DNA of 64,000 nucleotides from Akkermansia sp. (GTDB taxonomy: Bacteria > Verrucomicrobiota > Verrucomicrobiia > Verrucomicrobiales > Akkermansiaceae), in assembly GCA_017937215.1 (NCBI GenBank), contig JAGBDZ010000061.1, positions 1 to 64,000 of the forward strand, written 5' to 3'. This document shows, piece by piece, positions 34,377-43,007 of this stretch; position 1 is the stretch's first letter, and each line of letters begins with the position of its first letter. The notes under the pieces are model-generated. The model was not told the origin of the DNA and searched no databases. It saw only the letters and a list, made by a program, of their open reading frames with translations. Made by a program: the position numbers and the translations under genes.

Positions 34377-34396
34377 CCCTCCGGCGGAATTTGAAC
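34377..34396. repeat. Dispersed 20-bp repeat, copy 2 (tRNA T-arm-like)
   Basis: CCCTCCGGCGGAATTTGAAC is an 18/20 match to 32309-32328. The two direct copies bracket the K+ channel and HSDR_N genes, as attachment-site scars would. Confidence 0.6.
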
Positions 34397-34410
34397 AAGC
34401 TCTGATTTTT

Positions 34411-34442
34411 CCAAAAATTAACCCCCGCTTATACAGCGGGGG
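34411..34442 (-). terminator. Terminator of the DUF262/DUF1524 gene
   Basis: A perfect 7-bp stem (CCCCCGC at 34422-34428 and GCGGGGG at 34436-34442) starts 8 nt after the stop codon. On the minus strand it is followed by a T-rich tail (TTAATTTTT). Confidence 0.85.
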
Positions 34443-34450
34443 CATGTATT

Positions 34451-36997
34451 TTACCATTGATTCGAGAATTGTCCGGTAATATAGGGCACCAGAATATCGT
34501 AAAACTTCTTGCTCCAGTCAGCATGGAACTTGGCCATCTGTAGCCAATCGGTCTCGTTTTCTATACTTACCTTTTCGAGCTGGTATTCAATCTTGGAGGA
34601 CTTAATACCCTCGCCGCGAAGCCATGCTAAAGAAGCTCCCAACTTGGTTTCTATTTCGTCCTTATGTGCATATAACATGTCGAAAATCCGCTTATTATCT
34701 TCGACATTGTTCTTCGCTATGTAAAGTTCGATTCGGGCTCCATCTCTGTTAGCCACACAGCTTATGCTAACGCCTTGTACACCTATAAAGCCGCTTATCC
34801 AGTTTTGCTTCGATGGGTTTACATTGCTGAAAGCACCTTTTCCATGAACCTCGTGTATGAAATCCAAAGCGTATGCCCAGTACCGCTTTCTCCGCTCATA
34901 ACGGGTATCAGCTTCTGCCTTATTTTCCTCATTTTCGTCACGCAGATAGAATACCAAATCAGAGAAGTCTATTTCGTAGGCTTGGAAAACTCTCCTTATT
35001 ACGAAAAGCTTGCTGGGGGTGTCGTTACCAGTATAGACATGTATACCATTGGCTATTTTTACGCTCTTGGAGAACCCCTCCCCTGTAGGTCTGAAATGAG
35101 ATTCCAAACCATACCTATCAGAGTTTGCCATTCTGGTGAGGATTGAGCTATCCTCTGCATACAGCATCTCCAATACCTTTTGGTACATGTCAACCCAGCT
35201 TGATACTGGCTGCTCGGTAGACTTGTATGCGAATTTGGCAATGGAACGACCTATCATCAACTCGTTATCGTCCGCCAGATCAAATGAATCCATTTGCTTC
35301 TCCACTGGAACATACGATGTTTGAGGGGCAGCCCATATAGTGAGAGCTCGGCTGACTAAGTATTGGCTGCGCTCCTCAAGTTCCGTCAAAGTCCATTTAT
35401 CCTTACAGGCAATCCATGTATTCATGCGAATACCGCTATCGATAAATCCGTGCTCCATGTGCTTCTTCTCGTAAAAAGAGGCATTTTTATATTTGGAGTT
35501 GTAAGCTGTTAGCGTCAGATTGGCAATTCGGTGCAGCCATTCATCATGTATCTGGGCATAATCTTGTCCCAACTCATTATGCCATGTTGGAGTAAGGTGC
35601 TGGGGCATAATATGTTCAATGCTATACGTTCCCTCATCACAATGTCGGTAGACATCCTTATCTTCAACTGTCCCAAAGTTCTCAAGGCGTTCCAGAACGT
35701 ATATCTTATTCTTGCTATTCATGAGGTAAACAGCTCTGCTTGCAAAAGCTGCTATAAACTCATCATTATCAGGGAAGCGGGCCTTCTCTTTTTTGGATAA
35801 AAGCGCGTACTTGTATTTTTCAACATAATTCTCATCTGTTCCGTCATAGCGAATTATCTCTCTGTGCAGTAGCAAGAATATTTTGTTGAGCGCATTAGTC
35901 GGCAGTTCGCAAATATTTCTGCGGAATAGATAATTTTCAGCAACAAGGAATATCTCGGTGACCTGGCTGATGGTAAGTTTCCCCTCATTATACAGGCGTA
36001 AGACTTCGAGGAAGAAAGGTCTTGTTACAGTAGTTTCCAACCTGTTAAGTCTGTAGATGCATGCATCAAGGTTAGCATTGCCTGTTTTTGCCCCGAGCAG
36101 GAAGGCATATCTCTTAGCATAATCCAACATATCGGAGAGAATGGTATCGATACTGAGCTTCCTACTTTCAACATAATCCTTGAAAATGGTGTAGATTTTC
36201 TTTTGCTGAGGAATCTCCTGTTGCTTTACGCTGAGGTAATCTCGAACAAAGGCACTGACATCCAGCTTCGTATACGCTTCTATTCTGTTCCAATACTTCT
36301 CGTAATACTCATTCTGTTGTTTTATGGGTAGCCCCATGAGTATAAAGTTTCGGATTTTATCGCCCTCACTCAAATCCAAACCGGTAGAATTCAGACTTTC
36401 AAAAATCATTTGAGGGTCGTCATCTGCTTCCAGTTGAATGTTGATTATGTACAGCTTGTATATAGCATCAAATAGCTCATCCAGAGTAACCTCCTGTTTT
36501 TGGAGCTTCTCGTAGAAGTAATTGTAGTTGAGCGTCAGATTGGATTCTTTTATGTGTTCATCAGTAGCTGAGAACAATTTAGAAAAAGCGAGCTGGTCAT
36601 CCTTAACGTGTTTCAGCTTGATACGCGTTTCTTCAGGCTGCCATTTATTTACAAGGAAATCCTCCCAGATACATTGCTTTAGAGTGGGGTCTTTCGAGGT
36701 GAGTATCCCCTTATCCATGAGGTTATACATAGCAAGCAGTATCAACGATACTGTAGTAAGACGTTGTTGGCCGTCAATCACGATGAAGGACACATACCGC
36801 CCGTCAGGCACATTGGCGGATACAATACTCCCAAAGAAGTGGCTCTTTCTGCCTGTCTTCGCTATTTTCACCAAATCAGCATAGAGTTGCCTACAGTTCT
36901 CTTCTTTCCAATCATAATTCCTTTGGTACACAGGAATGATAAAGCGGGTATTAGAGTTCCCCATGTACCGAACAAACTGACATTCTGAACCTTTCAT
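34451..36997 (-). CDS. GmrSD-like DUF262/DUF1524 defence nuclease with DUF4268 tail
   Basis: This 848-residue protein has an N-terminal DUF262 (ParB/GmrS-like) domain, with the NTP-linked DGQQR motif at 75-79 and IPVYQRNYDW before it. A central-to-late DUF1524 (GmrD, HNH-type nuclease) domain carries EHIMPQHL at ~464 and later IANLTL and N-rich residues. The C-terminal ~140 residues resemble DUF4268. Fused GmrS-GmrD proteins act as type IV restriction systems against modified phage DNA, such as glucosylated hydroxymethylcytosine. The DUF4268 tail is less usual and may give target specificity. It has a good ribosome-binding site (GAGAGGG, 5-11 nt upstream) and AT-rich composition unlike the surrounding housekeeping genes. 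Confidence 0.85.
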   Translation of the reverse strand: MKGSECQFVRYMGNSNTRFIIPVYQRNYDWKEENCRQLYADLVKIAKTGRKSHFFGSIVSANVPDGRYVSFIVIDGQQRLTTVSLILLAMYNLMDKGILTSKDPTLKQCIWEDFLVNKWQPEETRIKLKHVKDDQLAFSKLFSATDEHIKESNLTLNYNYFYEKLQKQEVTLDELFDAIYKLYIINIQLEADDDPQMIFESLNSTGLDLSEGDKIRNFILMGLPIKQQNEYYEKYWNRIEAYTKLDVSAFVRDYLSVKQQEIPQQKKIYTIFKDYVESRKLSIDTILSDMLDYAKRYAFLLGAKTGNANLDACIYRLNRLETTVTRPFFLEVLRLYNEGKLTISQVTEIFLVAENYLFRRNICELPTNALNKIFLLLHREIIRYDGTDENYVEKYKYALLSKKEKARFPDNDEFIAAFASRAVYLMNSKNKIYVLERLENFGTVEDKDVYRHCDEGTYSIEHIMPQHLTPTWHNELGQDYAQIHDEWLHRIANLTLTAYNSKYKNASFYEKKHMEHGFIDSGIRMNTWIACKDKWTLTELEERSQYLVSRALTIWAAPQTSYVPVEKQMDSFDLADDNELMIGRSIAKFAYKSTEQPVSSWVDMYQKVLEMLYAEDSSILTRMANSDRYGLESHFRPTGEGFSKSVKIANGIHVYTGNDTPSKLFVIRRVFQAYEIDFSDLVFYLRDENEENKAEADTRYERRKRYWAYALDFIHEVHGKGAFSNVNPSKQNWISGFIGVQGVSISCVANRDGARIELYIAKNNVEDNKRIFDMLYAHKDEIETKLGASLAWLRGEGIKSSKIEYQLEKVSIENETDWLQMAKFHADWSKKFYDILVPYITGQFSNQW

Positions 36998-37180
36998 TTT
37001 AGCCCTCTCTGTTAAAAGTATTTAGAGTCTATGCCGTATCTTTATTTCGCCTGCATTGATTCTCACGCTCTTGTCTGCCTCCGTTCTACCATAAATATGA
37101 CTCAAGGTAAAGGAAATATGACATCGGAGATGAAACTTGATAAAAGTTAACAGGGGTAAATTTCGATTAGGTGCTATGCG

Positions 37181-38458
37181 TCATTCTAGTTCTAATTTAT
37201 CTATGGATATAGACAATTCAGCATGGTTAGGATTATTTGTTTGTGCAAACTTCCTAATCAAACATTCCAAACGATAAATTAAATCATCATAGGTAATAAT
37301 ATCAACGATATTAGCATATTTCCTTCTAATAATCTCAAAATCGTTTTTTTGTTCATCAGACAGATTCACAGAACGCCCCATGATTACCATCCCCCTTGGA
37401 TTTGTTATTCGCACCTTCATGTTAGCCACTACTGAGTCGCATTTGCGTTTCTTATAAATCTGCGTAGTTAATAATTTTTCTCCTTCCTTACCCATCCTTT
37501 TCAAATGGTATATGTACTTTTCAACCTGCATAATAGCCCCGGTTAAATCTTTGCTCGGCACATAATTATCTCTATATTTTCCGCTGCTTAATAAGGGGAT
37601 TGTATCGCTAGGTTTTTTTATCTCTATTACATCGATATTTCCGTTAACATCGAAAAGCGCAATATCAATAAACCGATTTTCCGCCTTTTCTCTTACTGTT
37701 CCTTTTATGCACAATTCTTTTACTGCTGCAACATATTTGGGATAAATAAGAGTAATGATTTGTATAATTTCATTTCTCCAAATATTCTCAGCATAAGAGT
37801 CTTCGTTTTGAATCATTTTCTGTAACCTAGCGAGAATGAAACTGTATTTCTCGGTTTCATATTCAGCTACAGATTCAAGAGTATTCTCAATAGTCGTTCT
37901 TTTATTTTGTCTCGTTAAGTGTTTCTCATAGAGTTTACCATAGTCTTTAACGTTGTCAAAATAGTCATTTAAGAGATTGCTAATCCTTTTGCGAGTATAG
38001 AGAAATAATTCAGTTTTGGAGGGGCAGCTATCCACCAAATTGATAAATTCCATATATGGTATTGATTTGTTGCCGCCTTCTCCAATTACAACTTGCTCCT
38101 GTATAGTATCTTCGATTGCTCTAAATAGATTATTCGCAACAATTATGCTAAATCTCTTTTTAGAGATTTCTTTATCTTTTAGAATAAGAATATTACTACT
38201 CGTGCGGAAAACGTGAGCAGGTATTTCATAGTACTCATCTTTGAGCCTAGCTATAATGAATTGGACAGAGGTTGAATCGCTTAGCTCATCGTATTCCTGT
38301 TCTTTAATATCCTCGCGTTGAAAATAGAAATGCGCATTTTTAATGGAAACAAATCCTTTTTCGTCAATTTTTTCATTAATCCACTCCGCCTTACCTGATG
38401 GCACATAATTTAAAATGATTAAATCACCGATGTATTCTGTGTCAACTTTCATGTACAA
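37181..38458 (-). CDS. sduA: Shedu defence protein SduA (DUF4263)
   Basis: This 425-residue protein has a variable N-terminal part (1-190) and a C-terminal DUF4263 nuclease domain (~200-340). The PD-(D/E)XK residues are D265 (RFIDIALFD), E279 and K281 (IDVIEIKKP), with Q311 in the following AIMQVEKYIYHL helix. This matches Shedu, a single-gene anti-phage system known to nick DNA. It starts 6 nt past the stop codon of the MmeI-like gene on the same strand, so both are very likely co-transcribed. This contrasts with the stand-alone placement of many Shedu genes. It is AT-rich, like the rest of the island. Confidence 0.85.
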   Translation of the reverse strand: MYMKVDTEYIGDLIILNYVPSGKAEWINEKIDEKGFVSIKNAHFYFQREDIKEQEYDELSDSTSVQFIIARLKDEYYEIPAHVFRTSSNILILKDKEISKKRFSIIVANNLFRAIEDTIQEQVVIGEGGNKSIPYMEFINLVDSCPSKTELFLYTRKRISNLLNDYFDNVKDYGKLYEKHLTRQNKRTTIENTLESVAEYETEKYSFILARLQKMIQNEDSYAENIWRNEIIQIITLIYPKYVAAVKELCIKGTVREKAENRFIDIALFDVNGNIDVIEIKKPSDTIPLLSSGKYRDNYVPSKDLTGAIMQVEKYIYHLKRMGKEGEKLLTTQIYKKRKCDSVVANMKVRITNPRGMVIMGRSVNLSDEQKNDFEIIRRKYANIVDIITYDDLIYRLECLIRKFAQTNNPNHAELSISIDKLELE

Positions 38459-38464
38459 TCTATC

Positions 38465-41212
38465 TTAGTTAAGTTTTATTAGCTCGTTATATTTCTCGAA
38501 CAGGAAAGCTACACGTTCCGCATCATCTGCAAACTTGCGACCATAGGCTTTCTCTACCGCCGCGTCCAATTTGAGGTGCGCTTTATACAAAGGAGTAGTT
38601 TTCATCCAAACCGGATCGTACATCTCAGCTAGGCTGCTTCCAGCAAGTGCGTTTCTCTCATCGAGTACAGCAGATGCAGCAGCCTCAATGGCGCTCCGTT
38701 CTTTTTCGCCACATTCCGGCCAAGGGAATGTATTGTACACAATCTCCTTGGAGTATCGATAATCGCTTTTCAATCTGCCAGCAACTGTTCGCATCCACGC
38801 CATGTGCATGGAGGAAGTGAGAACGCCAAAGTGGAACAGGGTTGCATTCGGGATTATCTGGACGGCATTGCTGGCAATACTCCTCTCCGACAGGAAACCG
38901 ATAGGTATATAGAGCCTGTTTTCCGATGAAACGCTTGGGATAATGAGATAATCCGAATAGGGGTGAGCAATCTGGGCAAAGATAGCCGGCACTTTGGCAT
39001 AGCCTTTAGTCGTTTTTGCTTTGCTGGAGAGTCTGAACGATTCTACTGCTGCTATCCTTTCTTTCAGGATTTTGCTGTTACGAATGATGGAGAAAGGCTC
39101 ATTATGCAACCAGATGCAGTAGCGGCTCTTTCCTTTGATAAACTCCTCTGCTCCGATAAATGGCCGAATGACGGAAGCCAGTTCCGGTTCTTGCGCGAGG
39201 ATTTCTTCTCGTTCCTGTGGAGTAAGGACAAATAAACCGCCATCACGGGGCTGACTTCCGAATTTCATTTCCGGCACATTACAAAGAGGCTTCTTCTGCG
39301 CTTCTACATATATACAAGCTCCGGCATGCAAATAAGGGCTGATGCTGGTGACTTGCTTCTCTACTGGTTCTCCCTGTATATCTGGATAGGAATAGAGCAG
39401 TTTAGTCTTTCTCTCATGTAAGGCAAAGCCTACTATTACGCAATACACGGCGGCTTTACCTCTGGCCTCATTGTTCCATTTGAAGGTCTGGTGGGCAAAG
39501 TTGAGTTTGATACCATGTTCTTTCAACAATACTCCCCACAGGATGGGAACCTGAACACCCTGACATATGGAGTTTGTTGACACAAAGGCTACTTCTATCG
39601 GTGTATCTTGTATGTACTGGGCAGATTTCTTGTACCAGCAGGTTACATAGTCTAAATCCTGTACATCCTTAACGTCACCAAAAAGCTGTTCCACCTCTTT
39701 CTTCTGGGGACTGCCTTGGTCCATCATTCTGGCTCCAATAAAAGGAGGGTTCCCTAGGATATAACTTAGCTTCTCTTTTGGCACCACGCTTTCCCAATCA
39801 ATCTGTAGAGCGTTTCCGCAAACGATAGTAGCCGAAGCCGTGAGAGGAATACGTGCAAAGGCCTCGCCGAAGTAGTTGCCGACCTCGATATTCATCTGAT
39901 GGTCCATGAGCCACATGGCCACCTGAGCAATCTGCGCTGGGAACTCCTCAATCTCTATGCCGTAGAACTGGTTTACGTTCACGAGGCATACGTCATTGGC
40001 CGAGAGCATCCAGCCTGTGCCGGAGGCTTCCAGCTTCTCACGTTCTGCAATCACGGAAAGCTCCAAGCGGCGCAGCTCGCGGTAAGCCACCACAAGGAAG
40101 TTGCCACAACCACATGCAGGGTCGAGGAAGTTAAGCTCTGTGAGCTTCTTGTGGAAAGCTTGCAAGCGCGAGGCTTTTCTGTTCGACTTATCATGCTGAA
40201 TGCTCTCGAACTCCTCTCGCAGTCCATCCATGAACAATGAATTGATTAGCTTGAGGATATTGCGCTCGCTGGTATAGTGTGCGCCCAGGGCTCGGCGTTC
40301 ATCCGCATTCATCACACTTTGGAACATAGAGCCGAAAATGGCAGGAGAGATGCGGCTCCAGTCCAGAGCACAGCAGTCCAGCACAGCCTGACGCATATCG
40401 CTATCAAACGCCGGCATGGGCAGGAACTCTGCAAACAAGCCTCCATTCACATAGGGAAATTCCGTTACGCTGGCATCGCGGGTGCAAAGACGGTTTTTCT
40501 CCGGGGTGTTGAGTACCTGGAAGAGCTGAGCCAGCAGAGGAGCAAGATCACGACCATCCTCTGCTGTGCAATTGAGAATGTAGGAACGGAATGAATCTTT
40601 ACGGAAAATGCCGGTATCTTCTGCAAACAGGCAGAAAAGAAGTCGCACCAGATACACTTCCAGCGGATGCCCGATATAGCCGATAGCTTTGAGACGGTCG
40701 TGCAGTTTGCCCAGCAACTCAGCGGCCTGGACATTGACGGGGTCTTCTTCCTGATACTCGCGCTGCTCATAGCCTGCAAGAAAATGGAAGAGATGGATAT
40801 ACTGCGGCAACTCAGAAAGGGTAAACGTCGTCAGCTGGCCATCTTTGCAGAGGTCATAGAAATGCCAGTTCTCGAAGTCACATACAAGAATAGCCTTGGG
40901 GAACTCGTGGTGAGCTAGCGACTCAGCATATCGCTTGGCTTGTTCGTATGCCTTGGACAAGTCCTTGCCACGAGACTTCATCTCAATCAGAATGTGACCT
41001 TTCCAGAACAAATCAATATATCCGCTCCCACCATCTGCACATTTCACCTTATGCTCAAAAATGGCTACACGCTTACGGCTTACCCCCAGAACATGAAAAA
41101 AATCAATCAGGAAAGATTGAGCTTCGGCCTCCTCACGCTCTGTATCTTTCCAGTTGACAGCAAACTTAGCGGCGCGGGAGCTAATTTCATTCTGACTCAG
41201 GGTAACAGCCAT
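38465..41212 (-). CDS. MmeI-like type IIL fused restriction endonuclease-methyltransferase
   Basis: I placed the start at the ATG at 41212 (915 residues, MAVTLSQNEI). The upstream ATG at 41338 adds 42 residues unlike the family. The N-terminal nuclease has D67-x9-E77-x-K79 (YIDLFWKGHILIEMK), the same spacing as the catalytic site of MmeI. A helical connector leads to a gamma-class N6-adenine methyltransferase with motif I DPACGCGNFL (~360) and motif IV NPPF (~485). The rest (~620-915) is the target-recognition and C-terminal region. Such enzymes methylate one strand of their site for protection and cut ~20 bp away when it is unmethylated. The recognition site cannot be derived by eye. Confidence 0.88.
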   Translation of the reverse strand: MAVTLSQNEISSRAAKFAVNWKDTEREEAEAQSFLIDFFHVLGVSRKRVAIFEHKVKCADGGSGYIDLFWKGHILIEMKSRGKDLSKAYEQAKRYAESLAHHEFPKAILVCDFENWHFYDLCKDGQLTTFTLSELPQYIHLFHFLAGYEQREYQEEDPVNVQAAELLGKLHDRLKAIGYIGHPLEVYLVRLLFCLFAEDTGIFRKDSFRSYILNCTAEDGRDLAPLLAQLFQVLNTPEKNRLCTRDASVTEFPYVNGGLFAEFLPMPAFDSDMRQAVLDCCALDWSRISPAIFGSMFQSVMNADERRALGAHYTSERNILKLINSLFMDGLREEFESIQHDKSNRKASRLQAFHKKLTELNFLDPACGCGNFLVVAYRELRRLELSVIAEREKLEASGTGWMLSANDVCLVNVNQFYGIEIEEFPAQIAQVAMWLMDHQMNIEVGNYFGEAFARIPLTASATIVCGNALQIDWESVVPKEKLSYILGNPPFIGARMMDQGSPQKKEVEQLFGDVKDVQDLDYVTCWYKKSAQYIQDTPIEVAFVSTNSICQGVQVPILWGVLLKEHGIKLNFAHQTFKWNNEARGKAAVYCVIVGFALHERKTKLLYSYPDIQGEPVEKQVTSISPYLHAGACIYVEAQKKPLCNVPEMKFGSQPRDGGLFVLTPQEREEILAQEPELASVIRPFIGAEEFIKGKSRYCIWLHNEPFSIIRNSKILKERIAAVESFRLSSKAKTTKGYAKVPAIFAQIAHPYSDYLIIPSVSSENRLYIPIGFLSERSIASNAVQIIPNATLFHFGVLTSSMHMAWMRTVAGRLKSDYRYSKEIVYNTFPWPECGEKERSAIEAAASAVLDERNALAGSSLAEMYDPVWMKTTPLYKAHLKLDAAVEKAYGRKFADDAERVAFLFEKYNELIKLN

Positions 41213-41579
41213 GCCCGTTATACTACCAAATACAAAACGGCTGCGCAAGGGATGTTGTGCAGATTTATGCCATGATGCCGCAATGAAATCGGAAAGAGAA
41301 TGCGGGATTTCAAGGCAAATATTGCAAAATATAGTCAAATATAGTCAAATATAGCGCCGTATAGCAATTTTTAATTATGCGTTACTATATTTCATTATAA
41401 AAGCATATTTTCCCAGAGAAAGCGGGGGCAGAACGACCAGTACACCATCATGCCCCGGTGGGGGATAGAGCAAATCATCCATCAGCCCACGATGAAACGC
41501 CTTGCTGCAAAAACGATATTGCGCTGCGCGCAACGATATCCGCCGGCAGAAGACGGCGAACGGGGAGACGGGGGAGGAA

Positions 41580-41621
41580 TTCTACTTTCAACATTCAAAA
41601 TTCTACATTATACATTCAGCG
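41580..41621. repeat. Heptamer tandem repeat, TTCWACA-like x6
   Basis: The six in-register 7-bp units are TTCTACT, TTCAACA, TTCAAAA, TTCTACA, TTATACA and TTCAGCG. They end 11 bp before the purC -35 element. Confidence 0.65.
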
Positions 41622-41632
41622 TTCCTTTGGGC

Positions 41633-41692
41633 TTGACTTTAGGGAATGTGTGAGTATACTTTCCGCGGGGAGAGAAACCGAAAAGCCCCCGC
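41633..41692 (+). promoter_or_regulatory. purC promoter and short leader hairpin
   Basis: TTGACT (41633-41638) and TATACT (41655-41660) are 16 bp apart. The ~35-nt leader can fold into a 6-bp stem (GCGGGG at 41665-41670 with CCCCGC at 41687-41692). I see no known purine riboswitch or PurR-like operator. Confidence 0.6.
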
Positions 41693-41700
41693 ATACAATC

Positions 41701-42405
41701 ATGGAACCTATTTACGAAGGCAAAGCCAAGAGACTGTTCACTACGGAAGATCCGAATGTTCTGCGTATGGAGTATAAGGACTCCGCCACCGCTTTCAATG
41801 GCGTGAAGAAGGAGGACTTCGAGAACAAGGGCCGTTTTAACAAGGCTATCACCCTCATCATCTACCGCATGCTTGAGGATAAGGGCGTGCAGACGCACCT
41901 GGTGGATGATGTGGACGACATCAACCTGCTGGTGAAGAAGGTTTCCATTATGCCGCTGGAGGTCATCGTGCGCAACGTGGCCGCCGGTTCGTTCTCGAAG
42001 CGCATGGGCGTGGCCGAGGGCACGCAGTTCAAGAAGCCCATCGTGGAGTTCTCTTACAAGGACGACGCGCTGAACGACCCCTTCATCAACGATGACTACG
42101 CCCGCGAGATGGGCGCCGCCACCGAGGAAGAGTGCGCTTCCATCAAGCAGATGGCCCTGCTCATCAACGAGACGCTCAAGGAGTTCTTCATGACCGCCAA
42201 CCTGCGCCTCATCGACTTCAAGATTGAGTTTGGCCGTCTGGCCAGCGACCCGAGCCAGATTGTGCTGGCCGACGAGATTTCCCCGGATACCTGCCGCCTG
42301 TGGGATGTAGCCACCGGCAAGAAGATGGACAAGGACCGCTTCCGCCAGGGTCTGGGTGGTTTCATGGAGGCCTATGCCGACGTGCTGAACCGCCTGCAGA
42401 AGTAA
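41701..42405 (+). CDS. purC: Phosphoribosylaminoimidazole-succinocarboxamide synthase
   Basis: I use the ATG at 41701 (234 residues, MEPIYEGKAKRLF), which is the family start. Longer frames reach back into repeats and the promoter. Motifs include KDSATAFNG, the VRNVAAGSFSKR substrate loop and LIDFKIEFGR with LADEISPDTCRLWD. It joins CAIR and aspartate with ATP to give SAICAR in purine synthesis. It is the first gene of a purC, purS-like, purL, purQ cluster on the same strand. Confidence 0.96.
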   Translation: MEPIYEGKAKRLFTTEDPNVLRMEYKDSATAFNGVKKEDFENKGRFNKAITLIIYRMLEDKGVQTHLVDDVDDINLLVKKVSIMPLEVIVRNVAAGSFSKRMGVAEGTQFKKPIVEFSYKDDALNDPFINDDYAREMGAATEEECASIKQMALLINETLKEFFMTANLRLIDFKIEFGRLASDPSQIVLADEISPDTCRLWDVATGKKMDKDRFRQGLGGFMEAYADVLNRLQK

Positions 42406-42490
42406 AGTTTACCCCCATGCCACCGGCGGACGCGTGCCACCGGTGGCTTTTTCCTTACCCGCGCGCCCGCGCAAAACACAACATAACATT

Positions 42491-42940
42491 ATGGCAACAC
42501 TGACGTTTGAAGTATTCAGCCGATTCCAGTCGGCCACGGACGCCAACAAGCTGCTCTACACGCCGATTGCAGACCAGCTTACGTACAACCACACCCGCCT
42601 GTACACCATCGAGTGCGAGGGAGACACCGAAGCCGCCGCAGCCTACATGCGCAGCGTGCTGGTGGATTCCATCTCGCAGAAGGTGCAGGAGGACGGCACC
42701 CCCGCCCTGAGCGGCGAGCTGTTCAGCATTTCCTACGGCATCAAGAAGGGTGCGCTGGACCTGGAGAAAGAGGCTATCCTCACCAACTATCGCGGTCGCA
42801 AGGGCCTGCCCTTCGACATCACCGCTCTGACCATCACGCAGAAGATTTACGTGTTCGGCCAGGGGGATGCTGCCGCGCTGTCGGCACGTTTCTGCAAGGA
42901 CGTGTGCAACCCCGCCATCCACACCTGGAAAATCAACTAA
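42491..42940 (+). CDS. PurS-like small protein of the FGAM synthase gene set
   Basis: This 149-residue protein lies between purC and purL, where PurS is encoded in many bacteria. Small PurS proteins (~80 residues) bridge PurL and PurQ in the FGAM synthase complex. This protein is nearly twice as long. It shows two alternating beta-alpha blocks (FEVFSRFQSATDAN... and LTITQKIYVFGQGDAAALSARFCKD), as expected if two PurS-like halves were joined. The assignment rests mainly on position and length pattern rather than on a strong motif, so I leave the symbol empty. ATG at 42491 follows an AT-rich context without a Shine-Dalgarno. Confidence 0.6.
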   Translation: MATLTFEVFSRFQSATDANKLLYTPIADQLTYNHTRLYTIECEGDTEAAAAYMRSVLVDSISQKVQEDGTPALSGELFSISYGIKKGALDLEKEAILTNYRGRKGLPFDITALTITQKIYVFGQGDAAALSARFCKDVCNPAIHTWKIN

Positions 42941-42944
42941 AAGT

Positions 42945-42965
42945 ACGAATTACGAAGTACGAATT
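42945..42965. repeat. Heptamer tandem repeat, ACGAAKT x3
   Basis: The units are ACGAATT, ACGAAGT and ACGAATT. They begin 4 bp after the purS-like stop codon. Confidence 0.6.
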
Positions 42966-42973
42966 AAAAAATT

Positions 42974-43000
42974 CAATCGTCATTTGTCAATAGTCAATTC
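42974..43000. repeat. Heptamer tandem repeat, ATTGACN family (inverted), x3-4
   Basis: CAATCGT, CATTTGT, CAATAGT and a partial CAATTC are the reverse complement of the ATTGACN family. The array ends 8 bp before the purL ATG. Confidence 0.7.
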
Positions 43001-43007
43001 AAAAATT

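Larger units (their letters stand above)
41213..41700. other. Intergenic region between the defence island and the purine cluster
   Basis: I see no protein gene in this gap. The AT-rich left part holds the divergent promoter area of the MmeI-like gene, including a 10-bp tandem repeat ATAGTCAAAT (41331-41340 and 41341-41350). It also holds a minus-strand TATAAT (41394-41399) with a poor -35. A short hairpin (TTGCGC/GCGCAA, 41519-41533) and a heptamer array (41580-41621) come next. The purC promoter at 41633-41660 closes the gap. Confidence 0.55.

Noticed and set aside
41331-41350. ATAGTCAAAT tandem repeat as a controller-protein box of the restriction gene
   Set aside because: Only two copies, and no controller gene is present; may just be AT-rich promoter DNA.
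41458-41700. Extended purC start at 41458
   Set aside because: The extra 81 codons translate repeats and the promoter; the family start is ATG 41701.
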